From: Pollutimonas thiosulfatoxidans
GTDB lineage: Bacteria > Pseudomonadota > Gammaproteobacteria > Burkholderiales > Burkholderiaceae_B
Direction: 5' to 3'
DNA length: 64,000 bases
Assembly: GCF_004022565.1 (NCBI RefSeq)
Contig: NZ_CP022987.1
Span: 806,001-870,000, forward strand
Of the stretch, positions 8,547-19,392 are shown piece by piece. The notes beneath the pieces were generated by a model. The model ran no database searches. It saw only the letters and a list, made by a program, of their open reading frames with translations, and was not told the origin of the DNA. The translations under genes and the position numbers were made by a program. Each line of letters starts with the position of its first letter. The stretch's first letter is position 1.

Positions 8547-10893
8547 TCACGGCGTTATCCTTGGGTTGCTCACAGGTGGTACGCTAATGAGTTCTACCCA
8601 ACCAGCCCACTCTTCATCTGCTGACATCGGCGGCAGTTCGGCGCTGCCAAGTGAGGGCTCAAACGCCCCGGTGTTTCTATCCACCAGTGTTAATGGCAAC
8701 GTTGATGAAGACTTGATTCTGTTCGTCGAGCGTGATGGGCAGTTATACCTGCCACGGGAAAGCGCCTTGCAACTGCAATTCAGCCGCGAGTATCTACAAG
8801 GGCTGTCCGAAGCCACACCGCTAAGCGACTATCCCGAGGTAGGCTACGACTATGATCGCAGCTTGCAAAGGATCAGTATTAGCGCACCATTTTCCATTTT
8901 GAGTTTAAGCACAACAGCGGTCGGAGGACGCAGTAGCGTACGCGCGGTCGCATCGGCCTCGCCGGGCTTGCTGCTCAACTACGATTTGTACTCCTCTTAC
9001 ACCAGCCAAGACGATATCGGCCTCAGCGGCTTCACCGAATTAAGGGCTTTCAACAACTTCGGCTTAGTTAGCAGCTCGCATCTGTTTCAGGGCACACGCG
9101 CAGGTAATGCGCGCCGATGGGAACGTACGACGGTGCGCATGGACACCGTGCTTGAGCATTCGTTACAAGACGAGCAGCTTACGTTTCGACTGGGCGACAC
9201 GCTGACCAACGGTTTGCCCTGGAGCCGCAGGACCCGCATTGGCGGATTTCAAGTCTCGCGCAACTTTGCCTTGCAGCCCTATCAAACGACCGCGCCGCTG
9301 CCCGCCTATTTTGGTACGGCGGCACTCCCCTCGGCCGTCGAGCTTTACATCGATGGTATCCAGCAATACACAGGGCAGGTTCCCGCTGGCCCTTTCCAGT
9401 TGAGTGCCTTACCCACCATCAATGGCGCCGGGCAAGCTCAAGTGGTGCTAACTGATGCGCTGGGGCGACGAACCTCGGTCGACTTCCCCTTCTACAGCTC
9501 CAACAGGTTGCTGCGTGAAGGCTTAACGGATTGGTCGTTCGAGACTGGCTACGTTCGCGCCAATTACGGGTATCAGTCGTTTGACTATAGCCACGACCCT
9601 ATGGCTTCGGCCACTATCCGCCACGGCTTTAGTAATTACTTCACGGCAGAGAGCCATGTGGAGGGCATAAAAGGCGTGGTCGCGGGCGGGGTCGGTGCTA
9701 TCTTCAATATTGGAACTATAGGGACTGTTTCGGGTTCATGGGCGCAAAGCCTCGCACAAGGGCAGAAGGGTAAGCAGTTTACAGTCGGGTATGAGCTACA
9801 GCGCGGTCCCTTTGGCCTGGGCGCCAATGTTCAGCGAGGCAGTCGCCAGTATCGAGATGTAGCAAGCGGGTATGGCGGTGTGCCTGTGGTACGCAGCGAT
9901 AGTGCTTATCTGGGCTTGGACACCGGTGGTTTTGGCAGCATTAGCGTAAATTACGCCCATCTTCAGCAGGCCGATCAGCCGCGTTATCGCTTTGGCGGCG
10001 TATCGTGGTCGCGCAGTTTTGACCGAGGACTCACTTTGAATATCAGCGCAAATCAAAATCTGGATGAACGTAGTGATCGCTCCGTCTACCTGAATCTGGT
10101 TTTCAATTGGGACAAGGGTGTATCGGCTTATAGCTCAGCCGTGCAATCCAAAGGTTCACGGACCTATTCGGCTGGTGCCAATCGCTCCGCTCGCAATCAA
10201 GATGAATGGAACTGGAACGTCCAGGCACAAAGTTCGGAAGCTCAACCCGCCAGCGCCAGCGGGCAAGCCAGCAGGCGGTTTCAGTACCTGGACTTCAATG
10301 CTGGCGCCAATAGCGCCGGGACAGATCAGAACGTTTACGCCGGGGCTTCAGGGTCTATTGTGGCGATGGACGGTGGCGTATTTGCGTCTCGAAAAGTCTA
10401 CGATGGCTTTGCCGTCGTTTCGACCAGCGGTATTCCTGCAGTGCCGGTCAAGAGCCAGAACCAGTTGATAGGCAATACCAATAGCCGTGGGCAGTTGCTC
10501 GTACCGTCCTTGCAACCATATCAACACAACAAAATTTCAATCGATCCGACCAGCCTGCCCGTGGACATGCGCATAAAAGCCGTTAATTTGGATGTGGTGC
10601 CGCGTAATGCCTCGGGCGTCAGCGTCAAGTTCGCGATCGACCGCGTGCGTGCGGCCTCACTAATATTGCGCACGTCGGACGACCAGGCCGTCCCCATGGG
10701 AGCCCAGGTCTATTTAAACGACAGTACTGAACCGGCGGGCTGGGTCGGCTACGACGGCCGCGTTTATTTAGAGGATCTCGATATCGAGAATCGTCTCGCC
10801 GTGCATGACGCCGACACGAAGTGTACGGTTCAATTCTCGTATCGGGCCGAGCTCGATACCTTGCCGGAAATCGGCCCACTGGTGTGCGTCTAA
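8497..10893 (+). CDS. Outer-membrane pilus usher, FimD/CsuD-like
   Basis: A roughly 798-residue outer-membrane beta-barrel usher that assembles and secretes pilin-chaperone complexes. The N-terminal region carries a plausible signal peptide (LLSHGVILGLLTGGTLMSS), then an N-terminal binding domain, a large barrel with a plug, and C-terminal domains ending in a Cys pair region (CTVQFSYRAELDT). The start at 8497 (MPSKPKRALRQ) is favoured because the frame extends upstream only inside the chaperone gene; no clear Shine-Dalgarno supports it, so the start is uncertain. Its TAA overlaps the next ATG (TAATG). Confidence 0.87.
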   Translation: MPSKPKRALRQLSSLLSHGVILGLLTGGTLMSSTQPAHSSSADIGGSSALPSEGSNAPVFLSTSVNGNVDEDLILFVERDGQLYLPRESALQLQFSREYLQGLSEATPLSDYPEVGYDYDRSLQRISISAPFSILSLSTTAVGGRSSVRAVASASPGLLLNYDLYSSYTSQDDIGLSGFTELRAFNNFGLVSSSHLFQGTRAGNARRWERTTVRMDTVLEHSLQDEQLTFRLGDTLTNGLPWSRRTRIGGFQVSRNFALQPYQTTAPLPAYFGTAALPSAVELYIDGIQQYTGQVPAGPFQLSALPTINGAGQAQVVLTDALGRRTSVDFPFYSSNRLLREGLTDWSFETGYVRANYGYQSFDYSHDPMASATIRHGFSNYFTAESHVEGIKGVVAGGVGAIFNIGTIGTVSGSWAQSLAQGQKGKQFTVGYELQRGPFGLGANVQRGSRQYRDVASGYGGVPVVRSDSAYLGLDTGGFGSISVNYAHLQQADQPRYRFGGVSWSRSFDRGLTLNISANQNLDERSDRSVYLNLVFNWDKGVSAYSSAVQSKGSRTYSAGANRSARNQDEWNWNVQAQSSEAQPASASGQASRRFQYLDFNAGANSAGTDQNVYAGASGSIVAMDGGVFASRKVYDGFAVVSTSGIPAVPVKSQNQLIGNTNSRGQLLVPSLQPYQHNKISIDPTSLPVDMRIKAVNLDVVPRNASGVSVKFAIDRVRAASLILRTSDDQAVPMGAQVYLNDSTEPAGWVGYDGRVYLEDLDIENRLAVHDADTKCTVQFSYRAELDTLPEIGPLVCV

Positions 10894-11897
10894 TGAAAAA
10901 AACCCCAGCTTTCTTCTTGCGTGCAGGCCTGTTCGCTTTCCTGCTATTGGCGGCCGCGGGGCCTGCTTCTGCGGCAGTGAAGAATTGCGGTGCTCACGCC
11001 GACAATTTGATCTTTGGCACCATTAATCTGCTGGCTGGCGGTGTCACTGACAGTAGCTCAACCATAAATTATTGGTGCAACGCCGACCCGGGAACGCGTG
11101 TATTGCTATGTATTGGCATGGAGCAAGACCCGCGCTCCGGCGTGTTCAGCCCTCGCACCATAACGCAAACCAATAGACCCGATGTTCATATGGAGTTCAA
11201 TGTGTACTCGGACGCCGCTCGATCAATTATATGGGGCAGCTTGATGGCAGGCGGCGGCTACGAGCCCGTACCGATAATCATGAGCTTTGGTGCAGGCGAG
11301 TACCATCAAACAGGGTCCACCGCGCTATACGGTCGGATAAATTCGGCGGGCCAAGCGGGTCTGCCCGCGGGCTATTACAACACCAATACTTTCGGGGGTG
11401 GCCCGCTTTCCATCAGCTATAAGACACTAGCGACGAACGAAACTGCCGATTGCTCCACGGCGACCATAAAGCGACCGAAAGAATCCAGCTTCTACATCGA
11501 GGCGATCGTGCGAAGCGATTGTCGAATCGACTCGACAACAACGATGGACTTCGGCACAGTGTTCATGGAACTGAACGCAAATGTCGACAGCGTCGCCACT
11601 ATAACTATTACTTGCAATGGTGGTCAGTCTGGCAATGGCTACCGGGTGTACCTTGGTAACGGCCTCTATGCTACGGGGAACCAACGCCGCATGCGAGGCA
11701 CGCCCGGTTTCATTCGTTACGAGCTTTATCGTGATCCACAACGCAGTAGTCGGTGGGGAACCGACTGGAACGACGCGGTGACGGGAGTCGGGACTGGTCT
11801 TCCTCAATCGTTGACCGTCTACGGACGCGTGCCACCGCAGTCGCCGCCGGGCGCCGCCCGCTATTCGGATACGATCATCATTACCCTTAGCTATTAG
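10893..11897 (+). CDS. Two-domain spore coat U protein, probable pilus tip adhesin (CsuE-like)
   Basis: A 334-residue secreted protein with a signal peptide (MKKTPAFFLRAGLFAFLLLA, cleavage near ASAA). Two SCPU-type domains are visible, about residues 30-180 and 190-334; the second starts with VRSDCRIDSTTTMDFGTVF and both have paired cysteines. Csu tip adhesins have this two-domain plan and occupy the position after the usher, so a tip role is inferred. Start and usher stop overlap as TAATG, indicating coupling. Confidence 0.8.
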   Translation: MKKTPAFFLRAGLFAFLLLAAAGPASAAVKNCGAHADNLIFGTINLLAGGVTDSSSTINYWCNADPGTRVLLCIGMEQDPRSGVFSPRTITQTNRPDVHMEFNVYSDAARSIIWGSLMAGGGYEPVPIIMSFGAGEYHQTGSTALYGRINSAGQAGLPAGYYNTNTFGGGPLSISYKTLATNETADCSTATIKRPKESSFYIEAIVRSDCRIDSTTTMDFGTVFMELNANVDSVATITITCNGGQSGNGYRVYLGNGLYATGNQRRMRGTPGFIRYELYRDPQRSSRWGTDWNDAVTGVGTGLPQSLTVYGRVPPQSPPGAARYSDTIIITLSY

Positions 11898-11909
11898 CAG
11901 GACCCTTCA

Positions 11910-12284
11910 ATGTTATTGTTTCGCGTGACGTCGCTCGTCGCTTCATTCTTAAGTGGCCTCGTGCTTGCAGCGTCGGCCAATGCGCAGGCCTTGTTCGATG
12001 TCCGTATTTCCATACGGTCTCAATGTAGTGCCCAGCAACCCTTGTTCGGGCCGCGGGCCAGGGGCGCGGCCACGGTTACCTGCCAGCCTGGCGCTACTCC
12101 GTACCAGTCGCATCTCATCAACATGGGCGATGATCGTTGGGAAGCCCTCGGGGCAGACGGCGACTTGCTGGTTGATGGAGAGCTGGATACTTCCACGCTC
12201 CGGCTATCCCGAAAAGAAATACTGTCGGCCCCTTTTCCCGATGCTTCAGCCCTTACGGCGAAGCTGATCTACGTCATTTTTTAG
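11910..12284 (+). CDS. Small secreted pilus subunit-like protein
   Basis: A 124-residue protein with a clear signal peptide (residues 1-26, ending SANAQA) and a short SCPU-like body: FDVRISIRSQCSAQQP, then VTCQPGATPYQ and the C-terminal LTAKLIYVIF strand. It is shorter than a full SCPU domain (about 100 mature residues). It begins 12 bases after the tip-like gene and ends the cluster. It may be a minor subunit or terminator; canonical Csu clusters have no gene at this position. Confidence 0.65.
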   Translation: MLLFRVTSLVASFLSGLVLAASANAQALFDVRISIRSQCSAQQPLFGPRARGAATVTCQPGATPYQSHLINMGDDRWEALGADGDLLVDGELDTSTLRLSRKEILSAPFPDASALTAKLIYVIF

Positions 12285-12313
12285 GCGTTCGCACAGGCCG
12301 GTCACGCCGTCAG

Positions 12314-13192
12314 TCAGTAAACGGACGCTTCGCCCTCAGGGCGTCTCTTGAACCTTCTGTGTACCCAGTAATACTGATCAGGCCTTTCGCGAATGCGGGC
12401 CTCAAGAAACTGATTCATGGCCAGCGCGTCGGCGCGGACGTCGCCGCTAGGAAAATTTTCCATCGCCGGCAAGATATGAAGCTTATAACCTTGATAGTCA
12501 GGCAGGACTTCCGAGACAAAGGGAACGACACGCGCACCACTTATTTGCGCCAGGCGCGACACCGCTGTCAGCGTGCATGCCTGTATGCCGAAGAAGGGCA
12601 CGAACACCGAATCGCGCAGCCCAAAGTCCATATCGGCTGCCAGCATGATGGGCTTGCCTGATTTCAGCACCCGCAGGATATCCCGCGCACTGCCGTTACG
12701 AGGAATCATCACCGTGCCGAAACGTGAGCGCTGTTCTTTGGAAATGGTTTCGGTCACGTCGTCCGACATGGGTGTATAAAGCGACGCCACCGGATGTAAA
12801 ATCGAATACACCATACAAGTGGCTTCGATGGCGGCAAAATGAAAGCCCAGGAAGATGGTCGGTTGTTCGTAGCTGTCTTGCAGGGGGATGGCACTATCTA
12901 TTTGCATCAGGCCCTGCAAGGTCTTGGCGCTGCCATACCATTGGGTGCCGCGTTCCAGGTAGCTGCGTATTACGTGACGGAAGGTCGAGCGCGCCAGTTT
13001 TTCGCGTTCGGCGTCAGACTGTTCCGGAAAGCACAGCCTAAGGTTGGTTTGCAGGATGTGTTTGCGTTTGCCCGGTATAAGATAAAGCAGTGATCCCAAT
13101 TGCTCGCCCAGGCGCGCGACCAGGCCATAAGGCAAGGCAGCAAGCGCGCGTAGCAGGCCTGATGTTAAAGTAGTTTGTGTGCGGTTTTTCAT
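12314..13192 (-). CDS. Lysophospholipid acyltransferase, LpxL/HtrB-like (lipid A biosynthesis)
   Basis: A 292-residue inner-membrane acyltransferase of the LpxL/LpxM family, which adds a secondary acyl chain to the Kdo-lipid A precursor. The catalytic H-x4-E box is seen in GFHFAAIEA, followed by the PMSDDVTETI and IPRNGSARDILRVLKSGKP segments and the CRNRF-equivalent DMDFGLRDSVFVPFFG. An N-terminal amphipathic anchor is present. The start at 13192 (MKNRTQTTLTS) gives the normal family length; a longer frame begins at 13234. It is transcribed alone and convergent with the pilus operon. Confidence 0.85.
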   Translation of the reverse strand: MKNRTQTTLTSGLLRALAALPYGLVARLGEQLGSLLYLIPGKRKHILQTNLRLCFPEQSDAEREKLARSTFRHVIRSYLERGTQWYGSAKTLQGLMQIDSAIPLQDSYEQPTIFLGFHFAAIEATCMVYSILHPVASLYTPMSDDVTETISKEQRSRFGTVMIPRNGSARDILRVLKSGKPIMLAADMDFGLRDSVFVPFFGIQACTLTAVSRLAQISGARVVPFVSEVLPDYQGYKLHILPAMENFPSGDVRADALAMNQFLEARIRERPDQYYWVHRRFKRRPEGEASVY

Positions 13193-13405
13193 GAGTGAGG
13201 GTGCCCAAAGAGCACCCCGTCGGGGACAAGTCAATCAACTATGCTAGCACGTTACATTCCGTGACTTTTGCTTTTTCCTGTCTTCGAGGCGGCGCCTCGC
13301 TCAAGGATTGCTTTGCCACCGTATTACCGGCGTGGCATGGGCTTGCCGACTTTCCGGTAAAATGCCCTGTTCATTTGTTCAATCCCATTTATATATAGGT
13401 ACCTA

Positions 13406-14716
13406 ATGCAGCCCGAGGTTGAAATTTTGTCCGGCCTGGAGCGCCGAGTTGATCTGGTCGTTTCGATCGCCGACGTAGAAAAAGAAGTCCAGGCGCAACT
13501 CAAACGCGTTGCTCGCACTGCCAAGGTTCAGGGTTTTCGCCCGGGTAAAGCGCCGCTTTCCCTGATCGAGCGTAGCCACGGCCAAGGTATCCGTTATGAC
13601 GTCATAAATTCCGAAGTGGGGCGGTCACTGGACGAAGCCATTGGTGAGACCAAGCTGCGCGTTGCTGGTACGCCCACGCTCGAGCCCAAGGTCGAAGGGG
13701 TTGAGGAAGGCTTCCTGGCCTTTACCGCCACATTCGAGGTCTATCCAGAGGTTCAGGTCCCTGATCTGGCCAGCCTTAAAGTCACCCGTGCCAATGTCCA
13801 GGTCGGCGACGCTGAAGTTCAGCGCACCATCGACATTTTGCGCAAGCAACGGGCCGAGTACGAAGCGCGCGAAGGCCGCGAAGCCCAGGACGACGATCGC
13901 GTCACGCTGGATTTTGTCGGCACGATAGACGGTGTCGCTTTCGATGGTGGCACGGCCGAGAAATTCCCCTTCGTTTTGGGTCAGGGCCGCATGCTGCCCG
14001 AGTTCGAGACAGCGGTGCGCGGCATGAAGGCCGGCGAATCCAAAACCTTCCCGCTTAGCTTCCCTGAAGACTATGGCAGCAAGGAAGTCGCTGGCAAAAC
14101 CGCCGAGTTCAAGATCACCGTGACAGAAGTGGCCGAGCCTGTACTGCCGGTCGTGGACGCCGAGTTCGCCAAGTCGCTGGGCCAGGCCGAGGGCGATGTC
14201 GACAAACTATTGGCCGATGTTCGCAGCAACATCGAGCGCGAGGTCAAGGCGCGTGCCCAGGCTCGCACCAAAAGCAGCATCATGGATGCGCTGACTGCAG
14301 CATGCACTTTCGACGTGCCCAAGGCGCTGGTCGAGAACGAAGCGCAAGCCCGTGTAACGGCTGCCCGCGAAGAACTCAAGCAGCGTGGCGTTCCCAACGC
14401 CGAGGCCATGCCTATTCCGGCTGAAGCCTTCACCGAGGAAGCAGAGCGCCGCGTACGCCTGGGCCTGCTGGTATCCGAACTGGTGCAAACTGCCGATCTT
14501 CAAGCCAAGCCCGAACAGGTGCGCACGCGCATCGAAGAGTTCGCTCAGAACTACGAGCAGCCCGCACAGGTCGTGGCGTATTACCTTTCCGATCGCCAGC
14601 GCCGTGCCGAGATCGAAGCCATTGTGCTCGAAGACAATGTCGTCGATCACGTATTGGCCAAGGCACAAGTAACCGACGAAGATGTAGCATTCGACGAACT
14701 CATGGGGACCAACTAA
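13406..14716 (+). CDS. tig: Trigger factor, ribosome-bound chaperone and peptidyl-prolyl isomerase
   Basis: A 436-residue chaperone that binds nascent chains at the ribosome exit tunnel. The ribosome-docking signature GFRPGKAP lies near residue 45. The FKBP-type isomerase domain spans about 160-245 (DRVTLDFVGTIDG through FKITVTEV), and a C-terminal helical chaperone domain follows. It leads the tig-clpP-clpX-lon array found in many proteobacteria; the stop overlaps the clpP ATG (TAATG), so translation is coupled. Confidence 0.97.
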   Translation: MQPEVEILSGLERRVDLVVSIADVEKEVQAQLKRVARTAKVQGFRPGKAPLSLIERSHGQGIRYDVINSEVGRSLDEAIGETKLRVAGTPTLEPKVEGVEEGFLAFTATFEVYPEVQVPDLASLKVTRANVQVGDAEVQRTIDILRKQRAEYEAREGREAQDDDRVTLDFVGTIDGVAFDGGTAEKFPFVLGQGRMLPEFETAVRGMKAGESKTFPLSFPEDYGSKEVAGKTAEFKITVTEVAEPVLPVVDAEFAKSLGQAEGDVDKLLADVRSNIEREVKARAQARTKSSIMDALTAACTFDVPKALVENEAQARVTAAREELKQRGVPNAEAMPIPAEAFTEEAERRVRLGLLVSELVQTADLQAKPEQVRTRIEEFAQNYEQPAQVVAYYLSDRQRRAEIEAIVLEDNVVDHVLAKAQVTDEDVAFDELMGTN

Positions 14717-15372
14717 TGTCACGTTTTACCGATTTTTACGCCTCAATGTATGGTGGTGACTCGGTGACCCCAACGGGGCTGGGCTACGTGCCCATCGTGA
14801 TAGAGCAGTCCGGCCGCGGCGAGCGGTCCTACGATATTTACTCGCGCTTGTTGCGCGAACGGGTTATTTTCTTTGTCGGTCCGGTCAACGACCATTCGGC
14901 CAATCTGGTCGTGGCGCAATTGCTGTTTCTCGAATCCGAGAATCCCGACAAAGACATTTCTCTGTATATCAATTCGCCCGGTGGCTCGGTGTATGCGGGC
15001 ATGGCAATTTACGACACCATGCAGTTCGTCAAGCCCGAGGTATCCACCCTGTGCACCGGCATTGCCGCCAGCATGGGTGCTTTCCTGCTTGCGGCAGGCG
15101 CCAAGGGCAAGCGTTACACCTTGCCCAATTCGCGCATCATGATCCATCAGCCTTCTGGCGGTGCGCAGGGTCAGGCGTCCGATATCCAGATCCAGGCCAA
15201 GGAAATCCTCAGCTTGCGCGAGCGCCTGAACGAAATCCTGGCCCGCAACACCGGGCAGTCCGTAGAACGCATTGCGGAAGACACCGAGCGTGATAATTTC
15301 ATGTCGGCGGAAGATGCGGTATCGTATGGCTTAGTAGACAAAGTACTGGTCTCTCGTACAGACGAGGCTTAA
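14716..15372 (+). CDS. clpP: ATP-dependent Clp protease proteolytic subunit
   Basis: A 218-residue serine peptidase forming the 14-subunit ClpP chamber. The catalytic triad is readable: Ser119 in GIAASMGAF, His144 in MIHQPSGG and Asp193 in EDTERDNFM. The N-terminal propeptide, usually removed by self-cleavage, is present. It works with ClpX encoded next, after a 94-base gap that contains a CGGCAGG/CCTGCCG stem without a T-run, so clpX may be read from the same transcript. Confidence 0.97.
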   Translation: MSRFTDFYASMYGGDSVTPTGLGYVPIVIEQSGRGERSYDIYSRLLRERVIFFVGPVNDHSANLVVAQLLFLESENPDKDISLYINSPGGSVYAGMAIYDTMQFVKPEVSTLCTGIAASMGAFLLAAGAKGKRYTLPNSRIMIHQPSGGAQGQASDIQIQAKEILSLRERLNEILARNTGQSVERIAEDTERDNFMSAEDAVSYGLVDKVLVSRTDEA

Positions 15373-15466
15373 GGCCAGCCGGTCGGCAGGCGCCACACGG
15401 CTCCTGCCGGTTATTGCTCGACAGGCCGGCATCTTGCCCTGTCGATTGAACTGAACGAAGAGTTTT

Positions 15467-16774
<1,308 letters not shown>

Positions 16775-16795
16775 AGCGCAGTGAGCTTTTTTTGA

Positions 16796-16823
16796 CTTGA
16801 AAACCTGGCTATCGTCACTACAT
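16796..16823 (+). promoter_or_regulatory. Candidate heat-shock (sigma-32) promoter of lon
   Basis: CTTGAAA at 16796-16802 matches the sigma-32 -35 element, and CTACAT at 16818-16823 lies 15 bases later as a weak match to the C-rich -10 (CCCCAT). lon is under heat-shock control in Escherichia coli, so the placement makes sense. The -10 match is poor and a sigma-70 reading (TTGACT at 16792) is also possible. Confidence 0.4.
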
Positions 16824-16840
16824 ACACTATAGGTAGTACT

Positions 16841-16867
16841 AAAAAGGGAGGCCCTGGCTTCCCTTTT
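16841..16867 (+). terminator. Hairpin in the clpX-lon gap, A-run/T-run flanked
   Basis: AAAAGGGA pairs perfectly with TCCCTTTT across a short G+C loop, giving a stem flanked by A-run and T-run on the two sides, the layout of a bidirectional intrinsic terminator. It lies downstream of the candidate lon promoter and 32 bases before the lon ATG, so it may end clpX transcripts or attenuate lon. Confidence 0.5.
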
Positions 16868-16898
16868 GCATCTAGAGGACCTTTTTAAGGAAATTACT

Positions 16899-19370
16899 AT
16901 GTCTGCGAGCCAGATTCTTTCTTCAGAACCCACGGACTTGCCGCTGTTGCCATTGCGCGACGTGGTGGTATTTCCGCACATGGTGATTCCTCTGTTTGTT
17001 GGTCGGCCGCGCTCCATCAAGGCTCTTGAACTGGCCATGGAAGCGGGCAACAACATTATGCTGGTGGCACAGAAGTCCGCCGGCAAAGACGATCCCACCC
17101 CCGACGATTTATACGAAATCGGCTGCGCCGCCAGCATCTTGCAGATGCTCAAGCTGCCCGATGGCACCGTCAAAGTATTGGTAGAAGGCCTGCAACGCGC
17201 CCGCATCCAGGAAGTCAGCGACGCCGAAACGCATTTCATGGCCGTGGTCGTACCGATTGCGCCCGAAGAAGGCGAGGGCGCTGAATCCGAAGCCTTGCGC
17301 CGCGCCGTCGTGGCCCAATTCGAGCAATACGTCAAGCTCAACAAAAAAATACCCCAAGAGATCCTGACCTCGCTGGCCGGAATCGATGACGCCGGTCGCC
17401 TGGCGGACACCATTTCGGCCCATTTGCCCTTGAAGCTCGAGCAGAAGCAAAAAATGCTGGAGATCACCGGCACGTCCGGGCGCCTGGAAAGCCTGCTGTC
17501 GCAACTCGAATCCGAGATCGACATTCTGCAGGTGGAAAAGCGCATACGTGGCCGCGTGAAGAAGCAGATGGAAAAGAGCCAGCGCGATTACTATCTGAAT
17601 GAGCAGGTCAAGGCCATCCAGAAGGAACTGGGCGAAGGCGAAGACGGCGCCGATATCGAAGAGCTCGAAAAGAAAATCGCTGCGGCTCAGTTGCCGAAGG
17701 AAGCGCAGAAGAAGGCTGATTCCGAGCTTAAAAAGCTCAAGTTGATGTCGCCGATGTCTGCTGAAGCCACGGTGGTGCGCAACTACATCGACACGCTTAT
17801 TGGCTTGCCCTGGAAAAAGAAAAGCCGCATCAACAGCTCCATCTCGAACGCCGAAAACGTCCTTGATGCCGACCACTACGGTCTCGAGAAGGTCAAGGAA
17901 CGCATCGTGGAATACCTTGCGGTCCAGCAGCGCGTCGACAAGCTGAAAGCCCCCATACTTTGCCTGGTTGGACCTCCCGGGGTCGGCAAGACCTCGCTGG
18001 GGCAATCCATTGCCCGAGCCACGAATCGCAAGTTCGTGCGTATGGCACTGGGCGGTGTGCGCGATGAGGCCGAGATCCGCGGCCACCGTCGCACTTACAT
18101 CGGTTCGATGCCCGGCAAGATTCTCCAGAACATGAATAAGGTCGGCGTACGCAATCCCTTGTTCCTGCTCGACGAGATCGACAAGATGGGCGCGGATTTC
18201 CGCGGCGATCCTTCGTCAGCCCTGCTGGAGGTTCTTGATCCCGAACAGAACCATACTTTCCAGGACCACTATATCGAGGTCGACTTCGACTTGTCGGATG
18301 TGATGTTTGTTGCGACAAGCAATACGCTTAACATTCCGCCGGCATTGCTGGACCGCATGGAGGTCATACGTCTGTCGGGTTATACCGAAGACGAGAAGGT
18401 GCATATTGCCTTCGATCACCTGCTGCCCAAGCTCATGAAGAACAACGGCGTACAAGAGGGCGAGCTTACGATCGAGGAAGGCGCCATACGCGACATCGTG
18501 CGTTACTACACCCGCGAAGCCGGGGTGCGGGCGCTCGAACGCGAGATCTCCAAGATCTGTCGCAAAGTCGTCAAAACGCTGTTGGCCAAGAACCCCACGA
18601 CGAAGGTTCGCGGCGGCAAGGCACGACCGGCACCCGAGCTCGAGCGCGTTACGGTCACATCCGAGAATCTCAGCGATTTCCTGGGTGTACGACGTTTCAA
18701 TTTCGGCATGGCCGAAACAGAAAACAAGGTCGGTCAGGCAACCGGTCTGGCATGGACCGAAGTGGGCGGCGACTTGCTCACCATCGAGGTCGCCGACATG
18801 CCAGGCAAGGGTGTCGTGCTGCGTACCGGCTCGCTGGGCGATGTCATGAAGGAATCCGTTGAAGCGGCGCGCACGGTGGTTCGGGCGCGCGCCCAGAAAT
18901 GGGGCATCCCCAATACGGCTTTCGAGAAGCGCGACCTACACGTGCACTTCCCGGAAGGCGCAACCCCCAAGGACGGGCCTTCGGCAGGCATTGCCATTAC
19001 GACCGCGATGGTGTCGGCGCTTACCGGTATTCCGGTGCGCGCAGACGTCGCCATGACGGGCGAGATCACGCTGCGAGGCGAGGTCTTGGGTATTGGCGGC
19101 CTGAAGGAAAAACTGCTGGCTGCTCATCGTGGCGGCATCAAGACCGTGATGATCCCGGAAGAGAACGTCAAGGACTTGGCCGAGATTCCAGACAACGTGA
19201 AAAATCACCTGGAAATCATACCGGTGCGTTGGATAGACCGCGTTCTTGAGGTGGCCTTGCAGAATATGCCTACGCCATTGTCGGACGAAGAAGTCGCCAA
19301 GCTGGCGGCTGAAGCGGTCGCTGCGGCAAAGCCGGCCGGCGAATCGGCAGGCGGAGTGATGAAGCACTAA
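16899..19370 (+). CDS. lon: ATP-dependent protease Lon
   Basis: An 823-residue AAA+ serine protease. The N-terminal LON domain starts with LPLLPLRDVVVFPHMVIPLF, a coiled-coil linker follows (about 190-300), then Walker A GPPGVGKTS near residue 360 and Walker B LFLLDEIDK, and the C-terminal protease domain with the catalytic Ser695 in PKDGPSAGIAI and a downstream Lys in the GGLKEKLLAA region. The start at 16899 (MSASQILSSEP) is chosen over an in-frame ATG 33 bases upstream because AAGGA lies eight bases before it and it fits the family N-terminus. Confidence 0.97.
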   Translation: MSASQILSSEPTDLPLLPLRDVVVFPHMVIPLFVGRPRSIKALELAMEAGNNIMLVAQKSAGKDDPTPDDLYEIGCAASILQMLKLPDGTVKVLVEGLQRARIQEVSDAETHFMAVVVPIAPEEGEGAESEALRRAVVAQFEQYVKLNKKIPQEILTSLAGIDDAGRLADTISAHLPLKLEQKQKMLEITGTSGRLESLLSQLESEIDILQVEKRIRGRVKKQMEKSQRDYYLNEQVKAIQKELGEGEDGADIEELEKKIAAAQLPKEAQKKADSELKKLKLMSPMSAEATVVRNYIDTLIGLPWKKKSRINSSISNAENVLDADHYGLEKVKERIVEYLAVQQRVDKLKAPILCLVGPPGVGKTSLGQSIARATNRKFVRMALGGVRDEAEIRGHRRTYIGSMPGKILQNMNKVGVRNPLFLLDEIDKMGADFRGDPSSALLEVLDPEQNHTFQDHYIEVDFDLSDVMFVATSNTLNIPPALLDRMEVIRLSGYTEDEKVHIAFDHLLPKLMKNNGVQEGELTIEEGAIRDIVRYYTREAGVRALEREISKICRKVVKTLLAKNPTTKVRGGKARPAPELERVTVTSENLSDFLGVRRFNFGMAETENKVGQATGLAWTEVGGDLLTIEVADMPGKGVVLRTGSLGDVMKESVEAARTVVRARAQKWGIPNTAFEKRDLHVHFPEGATPKDGPSAGIAITTAMVSALTGIPVRADVAMTGEITLRGEVLGIGGLKEKLLAAHRGGIKTVMIPEENVKDLAEIPDNVKNHLEIIPVRWIDRVLEVALQNMPTPLSDEEVAKLAAEAVAAAKPAGESAGGVMKH

Positions 19371-19392
19371 GCTGGTTTGCTTGGGTGCCAGG

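Noticed and set aside
6762..12310. Pilus region as a genomic island inserted at tRNA-Leu
   Set aside because: I saw no integrase and no repeat of the tRNA 3' end near the far side of the cluster.
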